Shown: positions 27,453-36,613 of the stretch, piece by piece
Numbering within the stretch: position 1 is the first letter of the stretch
How the letters are laid out: the number at the start of each line of letters is the position of its first letter
Assembly (NCBI RefSeq): GCF_003595175.1
Contig: NZ_CP032419.1
Span: forward strand, 3,906,001 to 3,970,000
Reading direction: 5' to 3'
Length of the DNA stretch: 64,000 nt
From: Pseudomonas cavernae
Lineage (GTDB): Bacteria > Pseudomonadota > Gammaproteobacteria > Pseudomonadales > Pseudomonadaceae
Program-made: the position numbers and the translations under genes
The notes under the pieces: generated by a model
Database searches by the model: none
Seen by the model: only the letters and a program-made list of their open reading frames with translations
Told to the model about the DNA's origin: nothing

Positions 27453-27827
27453 ATGTCGCTGATCAGTGAATACCGCGCCGCCGAAGCGTCCATCAAAGAA
27501 CTCCAAGAGCGCCTGAAAAGCCTCTCGCAAGATGAAAAACTGAAGAAAGAACTGGAATTCGAAGGCAAACTCCGCACCCTGATGGGTGAGTACTCCAAGT
27601 CCCTGCGTGACGTCATCGCCATCGTGGACCCGGACGCTGGCATCGCCAAGGCACCGCGCGCCGCCAAGGCGGCTGGCAGCAAGCGGGCCCGCAAGGTCAA
27701 GCAATACAAGAACCCGCACACCGGTGAAGTGATCGAAACCAAAGGCGGCAACCACAAGACGCTAAAAGAGTGGAAAGCCAAGTGGGGCGGCGATGTCGTC
27801 GAAGGCTGGGCCACTCTGCTGGGTTAA
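27453..27827 (+). CDS. mvaT: H-NS-type xenogeneic silencer MvaT
   Basis: 124 residues, the family length. The N-terminal half is a coiled coil for oligomerisation (SLISEYRAAEASIKELQERLKSL). The C-terminal AT-pincer DNA-binding domain contains KQYKNPHTGEVIETKGGNHKTLKEWK, with the GGN and Lys residues that enter the minor groove. It silences AT-rich and acquired genes. The start MSLISEYRAA is the standard one; a longer in-frame extension is not supported. Neighbours purU and sbcB match the mvaT locus in P. aeruginosa. A terminator follows at 27861. Confidence 0.96.
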   Translation: MSLISEYRAAEASIKELQERLKSLSQDEKLKKELEFEGKLRTLMGEYSKSLRDVIAIVDPDAGIAKAPRAAKAAGSKRARKVKQYKNPHTGEVIETKGGNHKTLKEWKAKWGGDVVEGWATLLG

Positions 27828-27860
27828 GCGGCGCACCCACTCGGCGCCCTCAGCGAGCAA

Positions 27861-27893
27861 TAAAAAACGCCAGCACTGCTGGCGTTTTTTATT
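27861..27893 (+). terminator. Rho-independent terminator after mvaT
   Basis: AAAAAACGCCAGC and GCTGGCGTTTTTT form a symmetrical stem with A and T runs, so it can work for both mvaT and the convergent sbcB. Confidence 0.9.
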
Positions 27894-27940
27894 GCTCGAC
27901 AGTTACCTCACCCCACCCGTGTAACACCAGTACTCTCTAT

Positions 27941-29371
27941 TTATAAGCCGTAGCTCTGACGTAATTGCTGGGCATATTCACGCCACTCACCCAGCAGCTG
28001 CCGCTGGCCGCTCGAGGCATTTTCCAGGGCAGCTGCCAGCGCCATCTCAAAACTCGCGAGGGTATTAGGTGCGCCCCACTCCTGTGCACTCAGTCGGTTT
28101 TGGCAGAATTCCCGCCAGCGTGACTGTTCGGTCGCCGCCAAAGTTTCCGGAAAGTTGCGCGCCCGATAACGAAACAGTAATTCCGCTAAGCGTGGGTCAT
28201 CGAACAGCCAGTCTTCACGTCCAAGGCTTTGCGGTTCGGCACGCCGCACCCGTTCGCACAGACGGCGATCACGCTCGCCGAGGAAGCCGTCATATAACTG
28301 CTGTTCGGGATCCTCGCTGGGGGTGAACTCATCCTCGCCATACAGGGCCTGCAACTTGCCCTGCCACAGCGTCTGCGTCTCGCGCAGCCGTTCGACGCGT
28401 GCCAGGCACTCCTGCAGATCCAATTGCAGGCGCTGGCAATCGACGTCACGCAGCACATTCAGCGGCGCCACCACCGGACAACGGTTGATGTGCAGCAACT
28501 TCAGCGGCACCGGCAGTTCACCGGCGGCCAGTTCGTCGCGGCGGGTATAGAGCAGACGCCGCAGGCTGTCGGCATCCTGTTCCAGCAACGGCGCCGGGTT
28601 GGCCTGCAGATCGCAGACGATCAGGGCGTTGCGATTGCGCGGATGCCAGGCCAGCGGCAGGACCACGGCGAGATAATGCCGCGCCGCAGAAAACCGCCCG
28701 GAGATATGCACCAGCGGTTGCAACAGGCGAACCTGGTCGAGCACCCGCTGTTTGCTGCGCAGTTGGTAGAGGTAGTCGTACAACTTGGGTTGGCGCTCGC
28801 GGACCAACCGCGCCAGGGCGATGGTGGCGCGCACGTCCGACAAGGCGTCGTGAGCCTGACCATGTTCCAGACCGTTGGCCGCGGTGAGGCGCTCCAGCTT
28901 GAGGGTGACGCGGCCGTCCTCCTCGGGCCAGTGGATGCCTTCCGGGCGCAGGGCATAGGCGGTGCGCACCACATCGATCAGGTCCCAGCGACTGTTGCCG
29001 CCCTGCCATTCGCGGGCGTAGGGGTCGAAGAAGTTGCGGTACAGACTGTTGCGCGTCACTTCATCGTCGAAGCGCAAACTGTTGTAGCCCGCCCCACAGG
29101 TGCCCGGAGTCGCCAACTCGCGGTGCACGTGGGTCATGAACTCGGCCTCGCCGAGGCCCTGTTCGGCCAGACGCCCGGGACTGATGCCGGTGATCAGGCA
29201 GGCGGCCGGATGCGGCAGGATGTCGTCGCTCGGCCGGCAATACAGATTGAGCGGCTCGCCGATCTCATTCAACGCCTCATCGGTACGGATGCCGGCGACT
29301 TGCAAGGGCCGGTCGCGGCGCGGGTCGATGCCAGTGGTTTCGTAGTCGTACCAGAAGATGCTGGCGCTCAC
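27941..29371 (-). CDS. sbcB: Exodeoxyribonuclease I
   Basis: 476 residues, the normal size. The DEDDh nuclease domain begins IFWYDYETTGIDPRRDRPLQ (first Asp and Glu) and includes HDALSDVRATIALA with the catalytic His and Asp. The SH3-like and C-terminal helical parts that give single-strand preference follow. It digests single-stranded DNA 3' to 5' and interacts with SSB. It converges on mvaT across a shared terminator. Confidence 0.95.
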   Translation of the reverse strand: MSASIFWYDYETTGIDPRRDRPLQVAGIRTDEALNEIGEPLNLYCRPSDDILPHPAACLITGISPGRLAEQGLGEAEFMTHVHRELATPGTCGAGYNSLRFDDEVTRNSLYRNFFDPYAREWQGGNSRWDLIDVVRTAYALRPEGIHWPEEDGRVTLKLERLTAANGLEHGQAHDALSDVRATIALARLVRERQPKLYDYLYQLRSKQRVLDQVRLLQPLVHISGRFSAARHYLAVVLPLAWHPRNRNALIVCDLQANPAPLLEQDADSLRRLLYTRRDELAAGELPVPLKLLHINRCPVVAPLNVLRDVDCQRLQLDLQECLARVERLRETQTLWQGKLQALYGEDEFTPSEDPEQQLYDGFLGERDRRLCERVRRAEPQSLGREDWLFDDPRLAELLFRYRARNFPETLAATEQSRWREFCQNRLSAQEWGAPNTLASFEMALAAALENASSGQRQLLGEWREYAQQLRQSYGL

Positions 29372-29595
29372 GGAAAGCTCCTGAAGGGGTGGGCCGCGGC
29401 AGTTTAGAAGCTATCCCCGACAGAGGCGAGGCCGCGGCAGCGCACCGAGAGCAGCGTCGCCTGCGCCGACCTTGTCGCTGGCCCGGCTGTGCCGCTAGCA
29501 TGCGCCCAGATAACCGCACACGGATCGTCAGCATGCGCGCCAAGCTTGCCCCCCATTGCCCTGCGGTGATCGCCGCCCCTGCCCAGGCTTAGCCG

Positions 29596-30312
29596 ATGGC
29601 CGTCAACGCTGTCTCTGCCGCGCCCGAGCGCCCGCTGGATACCCGCTTGCGGGTGGAAACCCCGGAAGGCATCGACCTGCTGCTGCGCCCCGCCGGCCTG
29701 GTGCCGCGCGCGCTGGCCTTTGCCATCGACTTGGCGATCCGCGGCGTGGTGCTGGTGGCGCTGTTCTACGTCCTGGCCCTGCTCGGCCAGTTCGGCATGG
29801 GGCTCGGCGCGATCCTGCTGTTCCTCATCACTTGGTGGTACATGGTGTTGTTCGAGGTGCTCAACCAGGGCCGCACGCCGGGCAAGCAGCTGCTGGGCCT
29901 GCGCGTGGTCCACGATGACGGCACCCCGGTCGGCTGGGCCGCCGCGCTAACCCGCAACCTGCTGCGCGTCGTCGACCTGCTGCCATTCGCCTACACCCTG
30001 GGGATTCTCAGCTGCCTCGCCCATCCGGCGTTCAAGCGCCTCGGCGATCTCGCCGCCGGCACCCTGGTGGTCTACCGCGATGTAGCACCGAGTCGCCCAC
30101 AGCTGGCGGACGCCGAGCCGCTGCACCCGCCCTTCCCGCTCAGCCTCGGCGAGCAGCGCGCACTGCTCGGCTTCGCCGAGCGCAGGGGCCAGCTGTCCGC
30201 ACCGCGCCGCGCCGAACTGGCGGCGATCCTCGCCGAGCCCCTGGCGGTGCCGGCCGAACAGGCCGAGTCGCAGATCAACCGCATCGCCCGCGGCTTGCTG
30301 GGGCCGAGATGA
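29596..30312 (+). CDS. RDD family membrane protein
   Basis: 238 residues. The RDD domain has membrane helices at about 35-60 (ALAFAIDLAIRGVVLVALFYVL) and 68-95, with RTPGKQLLGLRVV between later segments; the C-terminal part is soluble (AEPLHPPFPLSLGEQRAL). RDD proteins are small membrane proteins of mostly unknown role, some linked to transport. It is the first gene of a six-gene forward operon (RDD, SpoIIM, DUF4129, DUF4350, MoxR, DUF58) in which every junction overlaps. That arrangement is conserved in Pseudomonas and suggests one membrane-associated machine. Confidence 0.85.
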   Translation: MAVNAVSAAPERPLDTRLRVETPEGIDLLLRPAGLVPRALAFAIDLAIRGVVLVALFYVLALLGQFGMGLGAILLFLITWWYMVLFEVLNQGRTPGKQLLGLRVVHDDGTPVGWAAALTRNLLRVVDLLPFAYTLGILSCLAHPAFKRLGDLAAGTLVVYRDVAPSRPQLADAEPLHPPFPLSLGEQRALLGFAERRGQLSAPRRAELAAILAEPLAVPAEQAESQINRIARGLLGPR

Positions 30313-31289
30313 AACAGAGCCTGTTCGAAAGCCGCCATCAGGCCAGCTGGCAGCGCTTCAGCGAGCAACTGGACGCCCTCGAACGCGGCAAGGCCGAACG
30401 CGCCGCCTGCGTCAACTTCGCCGCCGACTACCGCCAGCTCTGCCAGCAGTTGGCGCTGGCCCGCGAGCGCGGTTACAGCAGTCATCTGGTCGACCAGTTG
30501 CAGCAACTGGCGATGCGTGGCCATCAGCAGTTCTACCGGCACCGCAGCCCGCTCGGCGCCCAGCTGCTCGGTTTTTTCCTCGCCGGTTTCCCGCGTCTGG
30601 TACGCCGAGAATGGCGCTGCGTGCTGAGCGCCAGCCTGCTGTTCTTCGGCAGCCTGGGCGGCATGGGCGTGCTGGTTTACCTATTCCCCGATCTGGTTTA
30701 CAGCCTGATCGGCCCCGAGCAGGTCGCCGCCATGGAGGCCATGTACGACCCCGACGCCAGCCGCCTCGGGCGTTTCGGCGAGCGCGACTCCGGCGACGAC
30801 TGGATGATGTTCGGCTTCTACATCATGAACAACATCGGCATCGCCTTTCAGACCTTCGCCAGCGGCCTGCTGTTCGGCCTCGGCAGCCTGTTCTTCCTGC
30901 TCTTCAACGGCCTGATGATCGGCGCCGTCGCCGGCCACCTGACGGAGATCGGCTACACCCAGACCTTCTGGTCGTTCGTCATCGGCCATGGTGCCTTCGA
31001 GCTGACCGCCATCGCCCTGGCCGGCGCCGCCGGTCTCAAGCTCGGCTGGGCGCTGCTGGCACCCGGCCGCCTGCCGCGCGGCGAAGCCCTGCGCCTGGCC
31101 GCCAAGCCCGCCGTGCAACTGGTTGGCGGCGCCACCCTGTTCCTGTTGATCGCCGCCTTCATCGAGGCCTACTGGTCATCGATGACCTTCACCACGGCAG
31201 GGGTCAAGTACGCGGTCGGCGCCGGCCTGTGGCTGCTGGTGCTGGTCTACCTGCTGTTCGCCGGACGAGGCTCGCATGCGCCTGACTGA
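30309..31289 (+). CDS. Stage II sporulation protein M-like (SpoIIM/DUF95) membrane protein
   Basis: 326 residues with about five or six membrane helices in the second half (for example LLFGLGSLFFLLFNGLMIGAVAG and FELTAIALAGAAGLKLGWALL). It belongs to the SpoIIM/DUF95 family. In sporulating Firmicutes SpoIIM forms the engulfment complex with SpoIID and SpoIIP, but this organism does not sporulate, so here the role must differ. Its ATG overlaps the RDD stop by 4 bases, and its end overlaps the DUF4129 start by 14 bases. Confidence 0.88.
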   Translation: MKQSLFESRHQASWQRFSEQLDALERGKAERAACVNFAADYRQLCQQLALARERGYSSHLVDQLQQLAMRGHQQFYRHRSPLGAQLLGFFLAGFPRLVRREWRCVLSASLLFFGSLGGMGVLVYLFPDLVYSLIGPEQVAAMEAMYDPDASRLGRFGERDSGDDWMMFGFYIMNNIGIAFQTFASGLLFGLGSLFFLLFNGLMIGAVAGHLTEIGYTQTFWSFVIGHGAFELTAIALAGAAGLKLGWALLAPGRLPRGEALRLAAKPAVQLVGGATLFLLIAAFIEAYWSSMTFTTAGVKYAVGAGLWLLVLVYLLFAGRGSHAPD

Positions 31290-32826
31290 CGCCAGCCTCG
31301 CCATCCGCCCGCGCAGCGCCTGGGAAGCCCTCGACCTCGGTGTGCTGCTGGCGCGCCGGCATGCCGGTCTGCTGATGGCCAGCTGGGCGCTGCTCAGCCT
31401 GCCGATCTTCGCCCTGCTCAGCCTGCTGCTGTGGGATTACCCGAGCGTCGCGCTGCTGCTGTTCTGGCTGCTCAAACCGGCCTTCGAACGTCTGCCGCTG
31501 CATGTCCTTTCCCACGCGCTGTTCGGCGACGTGCCGACGCTCCGCGAAGCGCTGCGCGCCTGGCCGCGCCTGCTCAAGCCGCAGCTGCTGGCCAGCCTGC
31601 TCTGGCGGCGCCTGAGTCTGACCCGCAGCTTCGACCTGCCGGTGCTGCAGCTCGAAGGCCTGCATGGTGCCGCACGCAGCCGGCGCCTGGCGGTGCTCGG
31701 CCAGGGCGACGGCGGCGCGCGCTGGCTGACCCTGGTCGGCATGCATATCGAGGGCGCGCTGTGGCTGGGCCTGGTCACCCTGCTGTATCTGCTGCTGCCG
31801 CAACAGATCGAGCTCGACTGGGACTGGCAGCGTTTGCTGGAGCAAGGCTCGGACGACTGGTTGTGGCTGGAACACCTGTCCAACCTGCTCTACGCCCTGG
31901 TGCTGATCGTCTGGGAACCGGTCTATGTCGCCTGCGGCTTCACTCTTTATCTCAATCGCCGCACCGTCCTCGAGGCCTGGGACATCGAGTTGGTGTTCCG
32001 CCGCCTGCGCCAGCGCCTGACCGGCATCGCCTATGCCCTGCTGCTCGGCGCCGGCCTGCTGTTGCTGCAACCGCCGAGCGATGCCTGGGCCGCCGGCGCC
32101 AGCAGCTGCCCGCTGCCGCTCGACGATCCGCAAGGCCCGCAGACTGCGCGCCTGCTGCACCAGCCGCTCACCAGCCAGGCGGCGCATGAGGCCATCGGCC
32201 AACTGCTCGACCAGCCGCCGTTCGAGAACCGCGAAACCGTCACCCGCTGGCGCTTCGGCGAGGAGCCGCAAACGCAGAAACCCGACCCGGAAGACCCCAG
32301 CAACCTGGCGCGGCTGCTCGAGCGCTGGCTCGAACATCTGGCGCAGGTCTTCGAGGTGCTGCTCTGGGCGCTGCTGCTCAGCCTGCTGGTGCTGCTGGGC
32401 TGGCGCTACCGCGACTGGCTGCAGACCTTCGCCGGCCGCCTGCACCTGCCGCAACGCCGGCAGCGGGCGGCGCCGGCGCAGCTGTTCGGCCTGGAAGTGA
32501 CGCCGGAAAGCCTGCCCGCGGATGTCGCCGGCGCGGTCGAACGGCTGTGGGCCGAACAGCCGCGCGAGGCCCTCGGCCTGCTCTACCGCGCGTTGCTCAG
32601 CCGCCTGCTGCACGACTTCCGCCTGCCGCTGAACAGCGCGCACACCGAAGGCGAGGTGCTGGAGCTGGTGCAACAGCTGCAACAGGCCGAACTCAACCGC
32701 TTCAGCCAGGTGCTGACCCGCCACTGGCAGAACCTCGCCTACGGCCATCAACTGCCGCCGGCCAGCCTCAAGCGCGGCCTCTGCGAAGGCTGGCGCCGCT
32801 TGTTCCCACCGGGAGCCCTGGCATGA
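31276..32826 (+). CDS. DUF4129 domain-containing membrane protein
   Basis: 516 residues. Membrane helices occur near 35-60 and 60-80, others near 155-175 and 240-260, and another (LAQVFEVLLWALLLSLLVLLGW) near 355-375. The C-terminal DUF4129 domain resembles the transglutaminase-associated region (AVERLWAEQPREALGLLYRALLSRLLHDF). It probably has a periplasmic loop rich in Pro and Gln (SSCPLPLDDPQGPQTARLLHQ). Third gene of the MoxR operon, overlapping both neighbours. Function unknown. Confidence 0.85.
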   Translation: MRLTDASLAIRPRSAWEALDLGVLLARRHAGLLMASWALLSLPIFALLSLLLWDYPSVALLLFWLLKPAFERLPLHVLSHALFGDVPTLREALRAWPRLLKPQLLASLLWRRLSLTRSFDLPVLQLEGLHGAARSRRLAVLGQGDGGARWLTLVGMHIEGALWLGLVTLLYLLLPQQIELDWDWQRLLEQGSDDWLWLEHLSNLLYALVLIVWEPVYVACGFTLYLNRRTVLEAWDIELVFRRLRQRLTGIAYALLLGAGLLLLQPPSDAWAAGASSCPLPLDDPQGPQTARLLHQPLTSQAAHEAIGQLLDQPPFENRETVTRWRFGEEPQTQKPDPEDPSNLARLLERWLEHLAQVFEVLLWALLLSLLVLLGWRYRDWLQTFAGRLHLPQRRQRAAPAQLFGLEVTPESLPADVAGAVERLWAEQPREALGLLYRALLSRLLHDFRLPLNSAHTEGEVLELVQQLQQAELNRFSQVLTRHWQNLAYGHQLPPASLKRGLCEGWRRLFPPGALA

Positions 32827-34055
32827 ATCGGCGCGCCCGCTTGCTCCTCGCCGGCGCCCTGCTGCTGGCCCTCGGCCTGCTCGCCAGCCAGCTGCTCGAG
32901 CACCTGACGCCCTACCAGGAAACCCTCAAGCACGGCCCGACGCCCGAGGCGCGGGCCAACCCCTTCCTGGCCGCCGAACATTTCCTGCGCCAGCGCGGCA
33001 TCCAGGTGCGGCGTGCCGACGGTTTGCAGGAACTGGCCAGCCTGCCGAGCAAGGGCCAGACCCTGCTGCTGCTCGGCGATCGCCGCAACATGACGCCGCG
33101 GCAGACCGCGCGGCTACTCGACTGGGCAGCCAAGGGCGGCCATCTGTTGTTCGTCGCCGAGCGCCTGTGGGACGAGGAGGACGGCAAGAGCGGCGACCTG
33201 CTGCTGGATCGGCTGGGCATCCAGCAGTCCCTCAGCGAAGACCTCGCCGAGCCGGCCGCGGACAGCCCCTCCACGCCGCCGGCCGATGCGGCAGACAGCG
33301 CCAGCGCCGCAGACGAGCACGGCGCAGAACAGGACCCGGATGAGCGCTACCCGCAGCTGACCAAGCTCTATCTGGAAAACGAAGGGGCCCCGGCCTATGT
33401 CGGCTTCGATACCGACTTCCACCTCTACGACGCCAACAACCGCGCCCACGCCTGGGCCAACAGCGGCCAAAGCACGCACATGCTGCAGCTCTACCACGGC
33501 GATGGCCTGATCACCGTGCTCAGCGATCCGTGGATCTGGCAGAACCGCGCCATCGGCGACTACGACAACGCCTGGCTGCTCTGGTACCTGACCCAGGACA
33601 GTGCGGTCACCCTGCTCTACCGCGCCGACCGCGACAGCCTGTTCAGCCTGCTGCTGCGCTATTTCCCGCAGGCGCTGGTAGCCCTGGCGCTGCTGCTCGC
33701 CCTCGCCCTGTGGGCCGCCGGCCAGCGCCAGGGGCCGCTGCTTGCGCCGGCCAGCCGCGCGCGCCGGCAACTGGAAGAACACCTGCGCAGCGGCGCCGAC
33801 TTCCTCCTCCGCCGCAGCGGCCAGCACAGCCTGCTGCAGGCGCTGCAACGCGATATCCAGCGCCGCGCACGCCAGCGCCATCCCGGTTTCGAACGGCTCG
33901 ACGTCGCCAGCCAGTGGCAGGTACTCGGCCGCCTCACGCGCCTGCCGTCCAGCGCCATCAGCCAAGCCATGCGGCCATTGCCGGCGCAGCGCCTTTCCGC
34001 CCACGATTTCACCCGCCAGGTCGCCCACCTGCAACATCTCAGGAATGCCCTATGA
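32823..34055 (+). CDS. DUF4350 domain-containing membrane protein
   Basis: 410 residues with an N-terminal signal-anchor (about 5-22) and a second membrane helix near 280-300 (PQALVALALLLALALWAAG). The periplasmic part holds the DUF4350 domain (NPFLAAEHFLRQRGIQVRR, LLLLGDRRNMTPRQTARLLDWA), which resembles GATase-like/IFT52-type folds seen in transport accessory proteins. A Pro/Ala/Asp-rich linker lies at about 140-175. The ATG overlaps the DUF4129 stop; the end overlaps the MoxR start. Function unknown. Confidence 0.85.
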   Translation: MNRRARLLLAGALLLALGLLASQLLEHLTPYQETLKHGPTPEARANPFLAAEHFLRQRGIQVRRADGLQELASLPSKGQTLLLLGDRRNMTPRQTARLLDWAAKGGHLLFVAERLWDEEDGKSGDLLLDRLGIQQSLSEDLAEPAADSPSTPPADAADSASAADEHGAEQDPDERYPQLTKLYLENEGAPAYVGFDTDFHLYDANNRAHAWANSGQSTHMLQLYHGDGLITVLSDPWIWQNRAIGDYDNAWLLWYLTQDSAVTLLYRADRDSLFSLLLRYFPQALVALALLLALALWAAGQRQGPLLAPASRARRQLEEHLRSGADFLLRRSGQHSLLQALQRDIQRRARQRHPGFERLDVASQWQVLGRLTRLPSSAISQAMRPLPAQRLSAHDFTRQVAHLQHLRNAL

Positions 34056-35089
34056 GCGAACACACGCCCGAATACCCGAGCAGCGACACCATCGGCAGCG
34101 TGCCGGCCAGCCCCGCCAGCAACCCGGCCGTGCAGCGCCAGCGTGCCAGCCAGCTGGCCCAGGCCCTGCGCCAGGAGCTGCAGAAGGCCGTGATCGGCCA
34201 GACCGCGGTGATCGACGATCTGCTCACCGCCCTACTCGCCGGCGGCCACGTGCTGGTCGAAGGCGTGCCCGGACTGGGCAAGACCCTGCTGGTGCGCGCC
34301 CTGGCGCGCTGCTTCGGCGGCGAGTTCGCGCGCATCCAGTTCACCCCCGACCTGATGCCCAGCGACGTCACCGGCCACGCCGTCTACGACCTGCAGTCCG
34401 AGCAATTCAAGCTGCGCAAGGGCCCGGTGTTCACCAACCTGCTGCTCGCCGACGAGATCAACCGTGCGCCGGCCAAGACCCAGGCAGCGCTGCTGGAGGT
34501 CATGCAGGAACGCCAGGTGACCCTCGAAGGCCGCCCACTGCCGGTGCCGCAGCCGTTCCTGGTGCTGGCGACGCAAAACCCGATCGAGCAGGAAGGCACC
34601 TACCCGCTGCCGGAAGCCGAGCTCGACCGCTTCATGCTCAAGCTGCGCATGGACTACCCGCAGGCCGACGAGGAGCTGGAGATGGTCCGCCAGGTGACCC
34701 GCTCGGCGCGCGCCGACATGCTCGAAGTGACACCGCTGCGTACGCTGCTGCAGGCCAAGGATGTGCTGGCGTTGCAGAAGATCGCCAGCGATCTGCCGCT
34801 CGACGAGCAGGTGCTCGACTACGCCGTGCGCCTGGCCCGCGCCACCCGCAGCTGGCCGGGACTGCTGATGGGCGCCGGGCCGCGCGCCTCGATCGCCCTG
34901 GTGCGCGGCGCCCGCGCCCGCGCGCTGCTGCGCGGCGGCGACTTCGTGGTGCCGGACGACATCAAGCGCTGCGCCCTGGCGGTGCTGCGTCACCGCGTGC
35001 ACCTGTCGCCGGAGCTGGACATCGAAGGCCTGTCGGTCGATCAGGTGCTGCAACAATTGCTCGATCAGGTCCCCGCGCCGCGCCTATGA
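34052..35089 (+). CDS. MoxR-family AAA+ ATPase
   Basis: 345 residues. Walker A GVPGLGKT at 71-78, Walker B LLADEINRAPAKTQ near 131-144, sensor 1 LATQNPIEQEGTYPLPEAELDRF, and the arginine-rich lid region. MoxR ATPases act as chaperones or maturation factors, usually with a partner carrying a von Willebrand A or DUF58 domain; the next gene is DUF58. It overlaps both neighbours by 4 bases. It is the likely motor of this operon, using ATP to assemble or remodel a membrane complex. Confidence 0.93.
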   Translation: MSEHTPEYPSSDTIGSVPASPASNPAVQRQRASQLAQALRQELQKAVIGQTAVIDDLLTALLAGGHVLVEGVPGLGKTLLVRALARCFGGEFARIQFTPDLMPSDVTGHAVYDLQSEQFKLRKGPVFTNLLLADEINRAPAKTQAALLEVMQERQVTLEGRPLPVPQPFLVLATQNPIEQEGTYPLPEAELDRFMLKLRMDYPQADEELEMVRQVTRSARADMLEVTPLRTLLQAKDVLALQKIASDLPLDEQVLDYAVRLARATRSWPGLLMGAGPRASIALVRGARARALLRGGDFVVPDDIKRCALAVLRHRVHLSPELDIEGLSVDQVLQQLLDQVPAPRL

Positions 35090-36417
35090 AACCCGCCCGC
35101 CCGCTGCTGGCGCTGCTCGCCGGCCTGCTCGTCCTCGCCCTGCTGCTCGGCAGCCTGGCGGCCCTGCATATTGCAGTGCCGCTGGTGCTGACCACCCTGT
35201 GGTGGGGCTTGCTGTTGGCCCTCGGCCTGCTCGCCGGGGTCGATGCCCTGTGGCTGCGCCGCCAGCCGTCGCCACGCCTCGAGCGCCAGCTGCCGGGCAA
35301 TCTGTCGCTCGGGCGCTGGAGCGAGGTGCAGCTCAGCGTCCATCACCCCTACCCGCGCACCCAGTGGCTGGAGCTGTTCGATCACGTGCCGGAGGGCATG
35401 GCGATCGACCACCTGCCGCAGCGCCTCGTCCTGCACCCCGGCGAGGTCACCCACAGCCGCTACCGGGTCCGCCCGCTGATGCGCGGGCATTTCCATTTCC
35501 CCCGCTGCGAAATACAGCTGCCCAGCCCGCTGCGGCTGTGGCTGCAGCGCCGCGATCTGCCGCTGGCCGGCGAAACCCGCGTCTACCCTGACTTCGCCCG
35601 CCTGTATGGCGCCCAGCTGATGGCAGTCGAGCACTGGCTCAACCAGCTCGGCGTGCGCCAGCGCCAGCGCCGCGGCCTGGGCCAGGAATTCCATCAGCTG
35701 CGCGAGTTCCGTGACGGCGACACCCTGCGGCAGATCGACTGGAAGGCCACCGCGCGCAAGCGCACGCCGATCGCCCGCGAATACCAGGACGAACGCGACC
35801 AGCAGATCGTCTTCCTGCTCGACTGCGGGCGGCGCATGCGCAGCCAGGACGGCGACCTCGCGCACTTCGACCATGCCCTCAACGCCTGCCTACTGCTCAG
35901 CTACGTGGCCCTGCGCCAGGGCGACGCGGTGGGCCTGGCGACCTTCGCCGGCGAACAGCCGCGCTACCTGCCGCCGGCCAAGGGCCAGGCGCAGCTCAGC
36001 GTGCTGCTCAATGCGGTCTACGACCTGCGCTGCAGCCAGCGCCCGGCTGACTTCGCCGCAGCCGCCAACCAGCTGCTCAGCCGCCAGCGCCGCCGTGCCC
36101 TGGTGGTAGTGGTGACCAACCTGCGCGACGAAGACGACGAGGAGCTGCTCGGCGCGGTGCAGCGCCTGAGCCGCCAGCACCGGGTACTGATCGCCAGCCT
36201 GCGCGAGGAAGTGCTCGACCGCCTGCGTCATGCGCCGGTGCAGAACTTCGAGGATGCGCTCGCCTACTGCGGCACGCTGGACTACCTCAACGCCCGCGCC
36301 GGCCTGCACGAACGCCTGGCCGCCCACGGCCTGCCGGTGCTCGACGCGCGCCCGAGCGAGCTCGGGCCGCAGCTGGTCGGCCGCTATCTGGCGTGGAAAA
36401 AGGCTGGGGTGCTGTAG
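35086..36417 (+). CDS. DUF58 domain-containing protein (vWA-like MoxR partner)
   Basis: 443 residues with two N-terminal membrane helices (about 5-30 and 32-52). The DUF58 core contains EFHQLREFRDGDTLRQIDWKATARKR, and a vWA-like region follows (VFLLDCGRRM, a degenerate metal site with Asp and Cys). It starts at the ATG overlapping the MoxR stop; the longer reading frame upstream is MoxR read in another frame. DUF58 proteins are standard partners of MoxR ATPases. It is the last gene of the operon. Confidence 0.9.
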   Translation: MKPARPLLALLAGLLVLALLLGSLAALHIAVPLVLTTLWWGLLLALGLLAGVDALWLRRQPSPRLERQLPGNLSLGRWSEVQLSVHHPYPRTQWLELFDHVPEGMAIDHLPQRLVLHPGEVTHSRYRVRPLMRGHFHFPRCEIQLPSPLRLWLQRRDLPLAGETRVYPDFARLYGAQLMAVEHWLNQLGVRQRQRRGLGQEFHQLREFRDGDTLRQIDWKATARKRTPIAREYQDERDQQIVFLLDCGRRMRSQDGDLAHFDHALNACLLLSYVALRQGDAVGLATFAGEQPRYLPPAKGQAQLSVLLNAVYDLRCSQRPADFAAAANQLLSRQRRRALVVVVTNLRDEDDEELLGAVQRLSRQHRVLIASLREEVLDRLRHAPVQNFEDALAYCGTLDYLNARAGLHERLAAHGLPVLDARPSELGPQLVGRYLAWKKAGVL

Positions 36418-36429
36418 CGGCGCAGTGGC

Positions 36430-36556
36430 GTAGGATGGGTTAGCGGCGCTAGGCACGATCCGCACAGCCAGTAAAAACTGGCCGCGCCGCGTAACCCATC
36501 ATGGAGGCCCCGCAGCGTCGATTCGATGGGTATCGCTGCGCTCAACCCATCCTACG
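36430..36556. repeat. GTAGGATGGGTT family repeat, copy A
   Basis: Starts GTAGGATGGGTTAGCGGCG and ends CTCAACCCATCCTAC, giving long inverted ends; a TAACCCATC arm lies inside. It follows the DUF58 stop by 12 bases. Other copies: 45563-45692, 51310-51410 (GTGGGTT variant), 55763-55850, 59818-59875, 63329-63408. Confidence 0.8.
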
Positions 36557-36613
36557 ATTCCGCATCGCGGATTGGTGCGCCCGTCCGTACGCACCAAGGA
36601 CATCCCGTCGCGC

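Noticed and set aside
33742..35085. Long N-terminal extension of the DUF58 frame
   Set aside because: It covers the whole of MoxR and part of DUF4350 in another frame; a proper ATG overlapping the MoxR stop exists at 35086.
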